Source of the DNA: an uncultured Marinilabiliaceae bacterium
Lineage (GTDB): Bacteria; Bacteroidota; Bacteroidia; Bacteroidales; Marinilabiliaceae
DNA: 26,505 nt
Direction of reading: 5' to 3'
Assembly (NCBI GenBank): GCA_905235955.1
Contig: CAJONN010000002.1
Coordinates: 1-26,505 of the forward strand
In this document: piece by piece, positions 8,375 through 16,608 of the stretch
How positions within the stretch are numbered: the first letter of the stretch is position 1
Layout: every line of letters starts with the position of its first letter
Translations under genes and position numbers: made by a program
The notes under the pieces: generated by a model
What the model was told of the DNA's origin: nothing
The model's database searches: none
What the model saw: only the letters and a program-made list of their open reading frames with translations

Positions 8375-11300
8375 TTAATCTGGTAAAACTGCGCTACTTA
8401 CTTTCCAAGCAGCAAGTCGTTGTGAAATCATACTTTCTATATCGTCGTTGGCTGAGTAGTTTTCTCTTAGATTTTCCAAATATTGACGTGCCGAAAAGTC
8501 ATCGCCTTTATCATGATAAATATCGGCTAAAAGTATGAATGTACGAGCAAGCCAATACTGATGCGGTGTGCCATTTTCTATGTAGTCCATTACTTCACGT
8601 TCGGCTGCATCGTGGTTGCTTTGGTCGTAATATGCCTGAGCTAAGAGGTATTTAGCTTCAGCACCTTCAACGCTTTTGGTATTTTCAGCCAATGTTTTGA
8701 GTGTCGGAATTGCTTCTGAGGTGCGATGCAACGATATGAGCGATTTGACTTTTAGATAGTTGGCTTCGCGCAGTATTTCGGGCGATGTTTGTGGCATGTT
8801 TATCACCTTGTCGGCACTTGCTACGCACGATGTTGCATCGCCTGTTTTTTGCATACATCTCATCTGTCCGATGATGGCTTCTATTTTGTTGTTTTCTACT
8901 TCGGCTTCGTTTTCCAATCGTTGGAAGGCGGTGAGCGCGTTGGTGTAATTGCTGTTTTTGTAGTAGAGTTCGCCAAGTCGGAGTAGGGCATCTTCAGTAA
9001 ATATGCTACGTGGGCAGTTTGCTACATATTCGTAAGCTGTGAGTGCCTCTTGTGTGTTGCCTTCCATATAGTTGCATTCGCCCAAATAGAAGTTTGCTCC
9101 CATTATGAATCGACCATCGCTATAGCGGTCTACATATTTTTGCAGTGCAGGTTTGGCGTTTTCAAAGTCGCCTTTGAGGAATAGTCTTGATGCACTTGTA
9201 AACATCAGTGAGTCTTGTTCATGTTGGTCCAGACGAGCAAAGCTACCAAGTGTGTTGGTGTAGGCTATGTATCCGTCAAAGTCGCCAAGTTCCATATATA
9301 CGTTGCGCAGTCCGGCAAGTGCATCTGCGGCTTCGGCTGTCGATGGATATTCGTTGATGACGCGTTTATAGAATGCCATCGAGTTGTCATATTCTGACAC
9401 GTTGTAGTATAGCAAGCCAAGTTGTACCATCGATTTTGCTGCCAACGAACCTTTAGGGTATTTCTCTTTTACTACTTTAAAGTTGTATATAGCGTCTTTT
9501 ATTTCGTCCATCACTACGTGTGCGCGTGCTATTTCGTAGTATGCGTTGGCGCAATATGCTGATTGTGGATAGTTGTTTATCAACTGTTTGAGTTGGTCTA
9601 TTTTGCCACGATTGTCTTTGGTTAGTCCGAGGCAGATGCCTTTTTGTAGCATAGCATAGTCGCCCACAGCGGTAGATGTTTTTAGCGCCATGTCGTAGTA
9701 ATCAATAGCTGGCTTGAAGTCGCGTTGCACATACATACAGTCGCCAAGTCGGTTGTAGGCATCAGATACAAGACGTTTGTCGGTTGAGTTGTATAGTCCA
9801 ACGTATTTGAGAAACCACTTGCGAGCCTCCGCATATTTTTGTCTATTAAAATAGGTATAAGCAATGTTGTAGTGAGCAGTGGTAAATTCGTCGAGTTCTG
9901 AAGCACTAAATGCATTGATAAATTTCATATATTCAGCTTCAGCTGCTTCGTATTGGTTATTGGTGCGGTATAGGCATTCACCTTTCCAATAGTAGGCGCG
10001 TGCTTTGAGCTTTTTGTCATAATCGCCATAGTTGAGGCTATAATCAAAGTATTCAGTAGCTTCGTCAAATTTTAGGTCGGTGTAGAGTTCTAGTCCGCGA
10101 TAGAATGCAATGCGTTGCATAGCGGTGTATACTTTCAGATTTTTGTGCTGTATCTTCTCCATCGTAGCAAGTGCTTGCTTGTAGTTTTTGGTAGTTACAA
10201 GTGCCTTGCTTATGTAGTCGTATGCTTCATCTATTTTGTCGCTTTGCGGATAAGCTTCGATGAATGCAATAAAGTCGCTCACAATCTCGTTGAACCCTGT
10301 AAAGTTGAGTTCGTAGGCAAGTTTGAGTTTGTTGAAGTGAGCATCCTCTTTTATAGCTTTGTCAAAATTGTATTTTGATGCAGCATCGAAGGCTGTGCGA
10401 GCACGTTGTTTGTCGTTGTTTTTCAGGTAGCAGCAAGCCAAGTGATAGTAGGCATTTTGCGACAATTCATCGTTTTGACCTGTAACTTTTGATAAGGCTT
10501 TTGCAGCATCTTCATATCGGTCCAGATTATAGTAGCTCATGCCAAGGTGATAATAGTCGGCTCGGCTAAAGTTGCGAGCAATGCCTTGAAGCTTCTCATA
10601 GTTGGTTGCAGCCTGCTGATATTCATCAAGCATAAAATGACTATCGGCCACAATTCGTACCATCTCAACAGCCTTTTTGTCTGATTGGTTTGCCAGTGGC
10701 TCCGCATATCTGATAGCTTCAGCATAGTGACCTTGCAAATAGAGAATGTGAGCTATATAATAAGGTACTACACTGCTAAATCCATCGTCTTTCTCCAATT
10801 CCATAAATGCGCTTAGAGCGGCATTGAGGTTGCCTTTCTCATAGTCTACATGTGCCTTGTAGTATTTTATGGCACTGTCGTATTCAGAGTTGTTTTTGAT
10901 ACGGTCAAAATAAGATAGAGCTTTATTGTGTTTGCCGATAACAAAGTAGCAATAGCCTGTTTTGAACAGCAAATCAGGTTGCAACAACGGATCTACTTTT
11001 TTATATTGTGCTTTTTCAAACCAACGCAATGCTTGTCGCTCGTTGCTATTGATAAGGTAGTAATCGCCCAAATGGTAATACATATCATGCCTGTGAACAC
11101 TCTGTTTGCATTCGCGTATGAAACTAATCATAAGCGATGGCGCATCAGCATTATTGAGGCGTTTTGCCGATACGGCATGATAATAACGAGCATCGGTGCT
11201 AAGAATCTGATTTTTGTCAGACCAATGTTCTACAAACTGTGCAAATGCAGCTCTCGAACCGCCAAGCATTTCAGCCTCATAGAGTTGCATAGCCGCATTG

Positions 11301-11395
11301 TATTCATCTTGAGCAGTTTCGTATATTCTCGACTTCTGAGCATTAACTCCTATGGCTGCGCTTGCCATAAGTATAGCTGTCATTGTTTTTTTCAT
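8375..11395 (-). CDS. Large tetratricopeptide-repeat protein, exported
   Basis: A 1006-residue protein from the ATG at 11395, which gives the signal peptide MKKTMTAILMASAAIGVNAQ. An upstream in-frame ATG at 11425 would put ten residues ahead of that signal and is disfavoured. Almost the whole mature part is helical TPR repeat, with recurring patterns such as YYHLGDYYLINSNERQALRWF, TGYCYFVIGKHNKALSYF and LGDCMYVQRDFKPAIDYY spread over roughly residues 30-980. Such periplasmic TPR arrays act as scaffolds; no catalytic domain is visible. It lies 24 nt upstream of the barrel gene. Similar long TPR proteins are common in Bacteroidota but I know no assigned function for this one. Confidence 0.85.
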   Translation of the reverse strand: MKKTMTAILMASAAIGVNAQKSRIYETAQDEYNAAMQLYEAEMLGGSRAAFAQFVEHWSDKNQILSTDARYYHAVSAKRLNNADAPSLMISFIRECKQSVHRHDMYYHLGDYYLINSNERQALRWFEKAQYKKVDPLLQPDLLFKTGYCYFVIGKHNKALSYFDRIKNNSEYDSAIKYYKAHVDYEKGNLNAALSAFMELEKDDGFSSVVPYYIAHILYLQGHYAEAIRYAEPLANQSDKKAVEMVRIVADSHFMLDEYQQAATNYEKLQGIARNFSRADYYHLGMSYYNLDRYEDAAKALSKVTGQNDELSQNAYYHLACCYLKNNDKQRARTAFDAASKYNFDKAIKEDAHFNKLKLAYELNFTGFNEIVSDFIAFIEAYPQSDKIDEAYDYISKALVTTKNYKQALATMEKIQHKNLKVYTAMQRIAFYRGLELYTDLKFDEATEYFDYSLNYGDYDKKLKARAYYWKGECLYRTNNQYEAAEAEYMKFINAFSASELDEFTTAHYNIAYTYFNRQKYAEARKWFLKYVGLYNSTDKRLVSDAYNRLGDCMYVQRDFKPAIDYYDMALKTSTAVGDYAMLQKGICLGLTKDNRGKIDQLKQLINNYPQSAYCANAYYEIARAHVVMDEIKDAIYNFKVVKEKYPKGSLAAKSMVQLGLLYYNVSEYDNSMAFYKRVINEYPSTAEAADALAGLRNVYMELGDFDGYIAYTNTLGSFARLDQHEQDSLMFTSASRLFLKGDFENAKPALQKYVDRYSDGRFIMGANFYLGECNYMEGNTQEALTAYEYVANCPRSIFTEDALLRLGELYYKNSNYTNALTAFQRLENEAEVENNKIEAIIGQMRCMQKTGDATSCVASADKVINMPQTSPEILREANYLKVKSLISLHRTSEAIPTLKTLAENTKSVEGAEAKYLLAQAYYDQSNHDAAEREVMDYIENGTPHQYWLARTFILLADIYHDKGDDFSARQYLENLRENYSANDDIESMISQRLAAWKVSSAVLPD

Positions 11396-11653
11396 CAGTG
11401 AAATCTGATAATCTGAAATATGCATATTAATACTTTTCTCTTTTGTATGTTTATATGGCTATATGGTGTGCCAACTATCTGATTATTATTGTGTTGCTTA
11501 TATTCATTTGCATAGCAAAAGTCAATCTTGTTGCATAACGCAAGCGAAGTTACATTTTTTCTCAGAATAAAGCATTATTATTGGTATGATTAACAGCTGA
11601 AAGTGGTTGTAAAATTTAAGGCATTTGAAGATGATTGAACGATATAAGAAAAG

Positions 11654-11700
11654 TTTTAAATGAAAGAACTGTGATTTTCACTTGCGAAACTTGAGGTTAT
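11654..11700 (+). repeat. Dispersed intergenic repeat, copy R3
   Basis: TTTTAAATGAAAGAACT (11654-11670) and CTTGCGAAACTTGAGGTTAT (11681-11700) match block 2 of copy R1 upstream of valS, with 9 nt less between the two parts. No clear -7 box follows at the right distance, so this copy is not clearly a promoter. Confidence 0.6.
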
Positions 11701-11809
11701 AAGTTTTAAGTTGTAAGTTTTTTGTTGTATATAACTGATTTTTAGCTAAGCAAGTGTGATGATAAAGCAGTAAATTGAAAGAAAATAGTGAAACAATAGT
11801 ACTTTAGTC

Positions 11810-11840
11810 TTGGCAAATTCATTTTTTTACTTTTAATTTG
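11810..11840 (+). promoter_or_regulatory. Possible promoter of the Lrp-type regulator
   Basis: TTGG at 11810, then 20 nt after the TTG comes TTAATTTG at 11833-11840, one mismatch from TAnnTTTG. It would give a leader of about 55 nt. Confidence 0.35.
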
Positions 11841-11900
11841 TAACCATAAACAAGCGTTTAAGCGTAAAAGCTGACATAAAAAACTACAAAACATAACATT

Positions 11901-12380
11901 ATGACAGAAATTTTAGATAGCAACCTTCCTATTGACGACTTAGATAAGAAAATTTTGTCAATGATAATGCTAAATGCCCGCACACCATTTCTTGAAGTAG
12001 CTCGAGAATGTGGAGTTTCAGGTGCAGCAATACATCAGCGCGTACAGCGTTTGCAAAATATAGGCGTAATAAAAGGTTCAGAGTTCATCATCAACCCCAA
12101 CCGCATTGGCTATATGACGTGTGCCTACATTGGCATATACCTCAAAGATGCAAGTTATTTTGACGATGTGGTAGCACAGATGAAACTCATTCCACAAATT
12201 GTAGAATGCCACTATACAACAGGTAAATATGCTATCTTCATCAAGATATACGCCAAAAGCAACGAACACATGAAATACATTTTGCATGATCGCTTGCAAG
12301 CTATCAGTGGCATATCATCTACTGAAACCATCATATCGCTCGAAGAAAGCTTCAAACGTCAGATTTCGATAGAAGATTAA
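11901..12380 (+). CDS. Lrp/AsnC-family transcriptional regulator
   Basis: A 159-residue regulator of standard length. The N-terminal helix-turn-helix covers about residues 13-62 (LDKKILSMIMLNARTPFLEV, then CGVSGAAIHQRVQRLQNIGV). A linker with NPNRIGYMT leads into the C-terminal RAM/AsnC ligand-binding domain (residues 72-150) with VVAQMKLIPQIVECHYTTGKY and IYAKSNEHMK. Such proteins form dimers and octamers and often sense amino acids; the ligand here is unknown. It is a single gene ending in a strong terminator, and its divergent neighbour is the TPR operon, so regulation of that operon is possible but not shown. Confidence 0.92.
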   Translation: MTEILDSNLPIDDLDKKILSMIMLNARTPFLEVARECGVSGAAIHQRVQRLQNIGVIKGSEFIINPNRIGYMTCAYIGIYLKDASYFDDVVAQMKLIPQIVECHYTTGKYAIFIKIYAKSNEHMKYILHDRLQAISGISSTETIISLEESFKRQISIED

Positions 12381-12406
12381 CAAAATCTTAATTTTAACAA
12401 AAAAAA

Positions 12407-12445
12407 CGATGGTCCAACACTCATAAGTTGTACCATCGCTTTTTT
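12407..12445 (+). terminator. Terminator of the Lrp-type regulator
   Basis: The arms CGATGGTCCAAC (12407-12418) and GTTGTACCATCG (12427-12438) pair with one C-T mismatch and are followed by a T-run. It begins 27 nt after the stop. Confidence 0.85.
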
Positions 12446-12536
12446 GTGTTGTATTGGGGTTAAAAATAGAATTAAAACATTTATATAGTCCTATTTTAAC
12501 CGAAAAAAATAGTGCAAATAAAAATGTAAGTAGTGA

Positions 12537-12544
12537 TATATTTG
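12537..12544 (+). promoter_or_regulatory. Possible -7 box of the HPt-STAS operon
   Basis: TATATTTG is a perfect TAnnTTTG, 57 nt before the HPt start codon. The -33 region has no good TTTG, so this may be a weak or activated promoter. Confidence 0.4.
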
Positions 12545-12601
12545 TTTAGTAGAAAAAACATTATTAACTTGCACTCACTAACTAAACCAAAGAGTTGATA
12601 T

Positions 12602-13075
12602 ATGAGAGTAATAGATCTAACTTATCTTCATTCAGTATCTGAAGGTAATGAAGAATTAGAGCGAAGTTTGGCAGAAATATTCTTAAGCCAAATACCTGAA
12701 TTTTCACAGGGAATGACCGATGCATACAGCAACGGTAACTTTATACAACTTGCTAGCATAGCCCACAAAGCAAAGTCGTCAGTGCAAGCAATGGGTATGG
12801 AGCAGTTGGCCTCATCGCTCAAAATACTTGAAATGTTTTGCAAGCAAGTATATGTAGAACAATGTGAAACTAATGGGCTGAACGACAGTCGTTTGCAATG
12901 GTATAAAGATCAGATAAAATCAATGCCAACAGAGATGCAAAAAACAATAAGCAACTATAAAGAAAAAAAAGTTGCAACCGAAGTAATGGCTGATTTGATA
13001 AAATTTTATAACTTGCAAGCCGATATGGCAAAGTTGGATATATTAGACACCTTCCCGTATCAATCAACAAAATGA
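12602..13075 (+). CDS. HPt-domain phosphotransfer protein
   Basis: A 157-residue cytoplasmic protein. Residues 1-110 look like a histidine phosphotransfer domain: helical throughout, with the phospho-acceptor motif AHKAKSSVQAMGMEQL placing His55 where HPt proteins have the conserved H-x-L/A-K-(G/S)-S. A further helical tail of about 45 residues follows (ISNYKEKKVATEVMADLIKF). HPt proteins pass phosphoryl groups between response-regulator receiver domains. The stop overlaps the next start (ATGA), so it is translationally coupled to a STAS protein. No kinase or receiver lies in the window. The domain call is fairly confident; the partners are unknown. Confidence 0.8.
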   Translation: MRVIDLTYLHSVSEGNEELERSLAEIFLSQIPEFSQGMTDAYSNGNFIQLASIAHKAKSSVQAMGMEQLASSLKILEMFCKQVYVEQCETNGLNDSRLQWYKDQIKSMPTEMQKTISNYKEKKVATEVMADLIKFYNLQADMAKLDILDTFPYQSTK

Positions 13076-13386
13076 ATAAACCTATGGTAGAAGTTAATGA
13101 AAATGCCGGTGTTGTTACCGTTGCAGTAAAAGCAGATAGAGTTACGGTGGCAAATGTTGCCGACCTAAAAACCACTCTTATATCAACCCTAAACGGAGGA
13201 GCCTCAAAAGTAGTGCTCGACCTTGCCGAAGTTAAATTTATGGATAGCACTGGTATTAGCGTTTTGATTTCCGGACTCAAAGCATCGCGCGAACGTAGCA
13301 ACCGATTTGTTATTGCCAACATTCAACGCGATGTGCTCAAATTGTTTGAGCTGATGAAGCTCGATAAGATATTTGAGATAATTTAA
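13072..13386 (+). CDS. STAS-domain anti-sigma-factor antagonist (SpoIIAA-like)
   Basis: A 104-residue STAS protein of typical length. The fold pattern is clear: GVVTVAVKADRVTVANVADL, ASKVVLDLAEVKFMDSTG, then SVLISGLKASRERSNRFVIA and VLKLFELMKLDKIFEI. The phosphorylation site of this family is the Ser in D-S-x-G, here Ser59 in FMDSTG. In partner switching a kinase phosphorylates this Ser to release a sigma factor or output protein and a PP2C phosphatase reverses it; neither is encoded nearby. It overlaps the HPt gene by 4 nt, so the two products are probably made in fixed ratio. Confidence 0.9.
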   Translation: MNKPMVEVNENAGVVTVAVKADRVTVANVADLKTTLISTLNGGASKVVLDLAEVKFMDSTGISVLISGLKASRERSNRFVIANIQRDVLKLFELMKLDKIFEII

Positions 13387-13482
13387 GATTTTTAGAAAAT
13401 CTATTGAATTTTGTAATATATTGTACATGTAAAAGTGATACATCATTGTGTGTCAGAGATGTTAGTACGACACAGATATTAT

Positions 13483-13515
13483 GTATGCTGATGCGAATCA
13501 GCATACTATTTTTTA
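13483..13515 (+). terminator. Terminator of the HPt-STAS operon
   Basis: A perfect 10-bp stem GTATGCTGAT/ATCAGCATAC with a GCGA loop (13483-13506) is followed by TATTTTTTA. It lies about 97 nt past the STAS stop. Confidence 0.85.
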
Positions 13516-13620
13516 TCTTATAAAAATAAGTATAAATACGTATCAATTGTGTTGTAATAAACAGAAAAAATTAAAAATATAGTATAATGTGTTAAAAAAT
13601 AACACTTTATTTAATACTGA

Positions 13621-13652
13621 TTTGTGTGTTCTGAATATTCTGTGTAATTTTG
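13621..13652 (+). promoter_or_regulatory. Consensus promoter of the VTC-domain gene
   Basis: TTTG (13621-13624), 20-nt spacer, TAATTTTG (13645-13652): an exact match to the Bacteroides consensus. The predicted transcription start (about 13658-13660) is only 6-8 nt before the ATG at 13666, so the leader is almost absent if that ATG is used. Confidence 0.7.
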
Positions 13653-13665
13653 CCCCATTGAAACA

Positions 13666-14478
13666 ATGCAGTTGAAGGCAAAGACAATAGCCATTACCAA
13701 TGCTCATCAGCGCATCGCAAGTGAGCTTGCTATGTTTGAACCTATTGAACTATCTCAGGCCGTCAAGATAAAATTGATGAAACGTACTGAAATTAAATTT
13801 TTGGTCAACGTTGCAGAATTGTCAGGCTTGCTGAGTATGTTGTCAGATAGGTTTATGGTTCAAACAATTGGGCAAAATCGAAGTCAGTGGTATACAACAA
13901 CTTACTTAGATACGGCAAATTTGTCGATGTATGCCGAACATCGCAACAAGCATAGTTTTAGGCAGAAGGTGCGTTTGCGAACGTATGCTTTGGCCAACGA
14001 AACGTACTTTGAAGTAAAAACAAGCAACAATGGCAATACCAACAAACAACGCATTCAACTTCAGAATGGTAGTTTGTGGAGTAAGAGCAATGCAGTGAGT
14101 ACATTCCTCTTAGATACATCGAGTTATAGAGTTGGTCAGTTGCAGCCATCAATAGTTAGTGAGTTCAACAGAATTACACTTGTTGATACTCAGCATGCTG
14201 AACGACTGACGATAGATACTGATATTCAGATGCAAAATGTGCGAACAATGCAGACATTATCATTGCCCAATGTAGCAGTTGTTGAGCTAAAATGCGAAAA
14301 GACGCCCTCGGTTTATACCGCAAAGATGGTTGAGCAAGTGCATCTAGAGCAGAGTAGTTTTAGTAAATACTGCATAGGTGTTGCACTTACTGATGCCAAT
14401 GCAGAAAAAAGAGGATTTGAACAACAATTGTTTTTACTCAAAAAAATTAGCCAACGTGTAACTAATAGCGTATTTTGA
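13666..14478 (+). CDS. VTC-domain protein, probable polyphosphate polymerase
   Basis: A 270-residue protein with the tunnel-fold motifs of the VTC domain (PF09359 type): basic/acidic R40-E42-K44 in MKRTEIKF, TTYLDT at 78-83, the basic strand RQKVRLRTY at 99-107, YFEVK at 114-118, VELKCEK at 206-212, and FSKY at 232-235 near the end. In yeast Vtc4 these residues bind ATP and polyphosphate. In bacteria such proteins are often beside CotH or DUF4956 genes, which are absent here, so polyphosphate synthesis is inferred from family. The start at 13666 gives about 37 residues before the domain; in-frame ATGs at 13732 and 13777 are alternatives because the promoter leaves almost no leader. Confidence 0.75.
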   Translation: MQLKAKTIAITNAHQRIASELAMFEPIELSQAVKIKLMKRTEIKFLVNVAELSGLLSMLSDRFMVQTIGQNRSQWYTTTYLDTANLSMYAEHRNKHSFRQKVRLRTYALANETYFEVKTSNNGNTNKQRIQLQNGSLWSKSNAVSTFLLDTSSYRVGQLQPSIVSEFNRITLVDTQHAERLTIDTDIQMQNVRTMQTLSLPNVAVVELKCEKTPSVYTAKMVEQVHLEQSSFSKYCIGVALTDANAEKRGFEQQLFLLKKISQRVTNSVF

Positions 14479-14590
14479 CGTAACATTAGTCGTTGGATAG
14501 AAAGGAGAAAGAGTTTCTTAAAAAGAAATTCACGTACATTTAAAAGACTCAAGAATCATTATTTTTGTATTTATAGTTTTGTTTACGCAC

Positions 14591-14621
14591 GCAAGGCTCG
14601 TCTGTGACAGAGGGGTCTTGC
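14591..14621. terminator. Possible terminator between the convergent VTC and DUF4153 genes
   Basis: A broken stem GCAAG...CTTGC with an inner TCTGT/ACAGA helix (14591-14621) is followed on the plus strand by TATTTTCGTTT. The stem is imperfect and overlaps the last base of the minus-strand gene, so support is modest. Confidence 0.35.
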
Positions 14622-16072
14622 TATTTTCGTTTAAAGGCCGCTTTTATTGTAGCACTTTGTTGATATTGTGTATATATTATTGTATTGAAAACTACGCACA
14701 TAGAGTCTATGTCTACGTTTAGCGATAGTGCCATATAGTCAATTCGGGCTGAGTCTAATAGCTGTTCGTAGCTCATATTGTTTTGGTGGGCTATTTTGCG
14801 CATTAGCGTCTCTTTGTTTATTTCAGCTATTATTCCTTCGTCTGATTCGATGACCATTTTGTCGTTGTGTATAGTGGCTTCAGGGAAGTATATGATGTCG
14901 GTTGGTTCGGTTTCGATGCGTTTGCAGGTGTTGAGTAGCAAAATATCGTTGTTGGCATACTCTTCTTCGTCAGATGGTAGAGTGGCATTTTCTGATTGTG
15001 GTACATTGTTCCACTGAAATTGCTCTGCAATATATTTGGCTGATGTTTGTGGAATATATGCCAATAGTATTAAAAAGCCTATTAGGTGAATGAATGTTAT
15101 CTTGTATGCTTTACTTTTGTTGGCGTAGAGCGAATGCATAAATACGAGGTTGAGCACTCCTACCATTACTACGTAGACGCGAGCTTCGGTGAAGCCATAG
15201 TCATATATACGTCGGATTATGGCTACCCAATAGAGGGCTATTACTGGTATGCTTATTATAGGTATCCAGTAAAAAAAACGGTCGAAGAAGTTTTCGGTCG
15301 ACATACGGTATATGCTTGTTGTCGCAATTGATGCAACGAAGTATATGAAGCATGTTATTGTAATATTGCCACTTGGTAACTGCCATGTAATAAGTATCTT
15401 AGCTATGTAGGCATATAGTACAGCCAAAAAAATAATTATGGCTGGCACCATTGTGAAGTTGATAAGATTGTTGGCTATGGGGTGGTTTATTGTAGATATT
15501 TTTTCGCTATTGTCATATACATATAGCGCTACGATAGGGAATGTGAGTGTCCATGGTATGCCCAAAAGGTGTGCTTCAACGGTGGTGTTGAATATTGATT
15601 CGATGGCGTATACTAATATGAAGAATAGTATCCATGTAGCAAGTGCGCTTATACTGGCGCGTAATATTGCCCATAGCATTGATATGCCATTTTGTATTAT
15701 TAATATGTCGTTTTTTATGTTATTAACAAGCAAAACTCCTATTAGTAATATGCCTATTATGCTATTATATTCGGTTGTGTTACGTATGTTGGCAAATGCA
15801 TCGTCAATGCCTATCACTATACATACAAGTGCTATTGGTAGTAGCATGTCGTAGGCTCGTTTTATCCATCGGCTCTTGTCTGATAAAGCATTGAGAATGA
15901 ATGCTATTGGTATGATTATAGATATAGTTGTAATGGTTGATGAAAGCAAATAGCCATAGTCGTAGCTATCGTAGAAGAAGGCGCGAATTATGGTAAATAT
16001 GGTGAATAGGATGCACTCAACTGGTCGGGTTTTGTACGTACTAATACATCCTTTTATCAGGTTTCTTTCCAT
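14621..16072 (-). CDS. DUF4153-domain multipass membrane protein
   Basis: A 483-residue inner-membrane protein. Residues 15-345 hold about ten hydrophobic segments (for example SSTITTISIIIPIAFIL, IIGILLIGVLLV and FVASIATTS), with short polar loops. The N-terminal YDSYDYGYL and the overall arrangement fit the DUF4153 family, of unknown function, common in Bacteroidota. From about residue 350 a soluble tail of some 130 residues follows (DEEEYANNDILLL, VESDEGIIAEINKETLMRKI). It appears to be a single gene. A perfect 10-bp dyad about 50 bp upstream of the start may be an operator. Its codon use is AT-rich (many ATA Ile), like the rest of the window. Confidence 0.75.
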   Translation of the reverse strand: MERNLIKGCISTYKTRPVECILFTIFTIIRAFFYDSYDYGYLLSSTITTISIIIPIAFILNALSDKSRWIKRAYDMLLPIALVCIVIGIDDAFANIRNTTEYNSIIGILLIGVLLVNNIKNDILIIQNGISMLWAILRASISALATWILFFILVYAIESIFNTTVEAHLLGIPWTLTFPIVALYVYDNSEKISTINHPIANNLINFTMVPAIIIFLAVLYAYIAKILITWQLPSGNITITCFIYFVASIATTSIYRMSTENFFDRFFYWIPIISIPVIALYWVAIIRRIYDYGFTEARVYVVMVGVLNLVFMHSLYANKSKAYKITFIHLIGFLILLAYIPQTSAKYIAEQFQWNNVPQSENATLPSDEEEYANNDILLLNTCKRIETEPTDIIYFPEATIHNDKMVIESDEGIIAEINKETLMRKIAHQNNMSYEQLLDSARIDYMALSLNVDIDSMCVVFNTIIYTQYQQSATIKAAFKRK

Positions 16073-16122
16073 TAATAATTCAGTTTTTTGTTTTCAGATT
16101 TGATTGATTAATTGAGGATATG

Positions 16123-16145
16123 CAATTTGTTGCGTCAACAAATTG
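16123..16145. promoter_or_regulatory. Perfect 10-bp dyad upstream of the DUF4153 gene
   Basis: CAATTTGTTG, 3 nt, CAACAAATTG. The symmetry is exact and there is no T-run on either side, so it looks more like a dimeric regulator site than a terminator. It lies 51-73 bp upstream of the start codon, in the probable promoter region. Confidence 0.45.
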
Positions 16146-16608
16146 TTTAAGGATGTTGTATTTTGTTTTCGCACTGATACATTCCAATTGGATTTTCTTG
16201 GTTATACTAATGCGAATATAGTTATAATTAATTATATATATATATTGTTTAGATTATTTTGACTGAAAAAATCTTTTTATACTCTGTTTTATCTTATTTG
16301 TTGTGTTAGTATGGGATGTTTAATATATTTATAATCAGTTTTTTATATAAAAAGGCGATGGGTATAACCATCGCCTTTTTTTTTTAAATTTTATTGAGTT
16401 GTGAAACTCTTGTAGTGCTAAAATTTATTTTGAGCAGTAAAATGCTCATTACTTAAGGTGCGTTATATTAATTCTGATATTTTGTTTTATATTTCGGTTG
16501 CTTTTTGCTTTTGTTCAGTAAAATGTGTCAAGTTTTATCAGTTGTGTAACCCACTACATTCCTTTTTCAATTTACATTTCTCCCTCAAATAAATTAATAG
16601 AACGTCGC
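16146..16608. other. Long intergenic region without genes
   Basis: Together with 16073-16145 this forms a 536-bp gap. It holds AT-rich DNA (16200-16260, with a TATATATATATAT run), one strong terminator (16354-16375), and a small TGAGCA/TGCTCA dyad at 16431-16448. The stretch 16376-16608 lies between the UPF0210 stop and its likely terminator, so it would be a 3' untranslated region of more than 230 nt. I see no ORF of merit or tRNA. Confidence 0.4.
16349..16385 (-). terminator. Terminator of the ACT-UPF0210 operon, far from the stop
   Basis: A perfect 8-bp stem GGCGATGG/CCATCGCC (16354-16361 and 16368-16375) is flanked by A-runs and T-runs and can work on either strand. No plus-strand gene precedes it, so it is assigned to the minus-strand operon ending at 16609. 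Confidence 0.7.

Larger units (their letters stand above)
11396..11900. other. Divergent intergenic region between the TPR operon and lrp
   Basis: About 500 bp with no credible gene or tRNA. It contains repeat copy R3 (11654-11700), followed by short AAGTTTTAAG/TAAGTTTTTT direct repeats (11701-11722), and a possible lrp promoter at 11810-11840. I found no good TAnnTTTG box on the minus strand for the TPR operon, so its promoter is not located. Confidence 0.5.

Noticed and set aside
11396..11425. Upstream ATG for the TPR gene
   Set aside because: It puts ten polar residues ahead of a good signal peptide that begins at the ATG at 11395.
16200..16260. Replication origin from the AT-rich, TA-repeat stretch
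   Set aside because: No DnaA-box cluster or dnaA/dnaN neighbourhood is visible.
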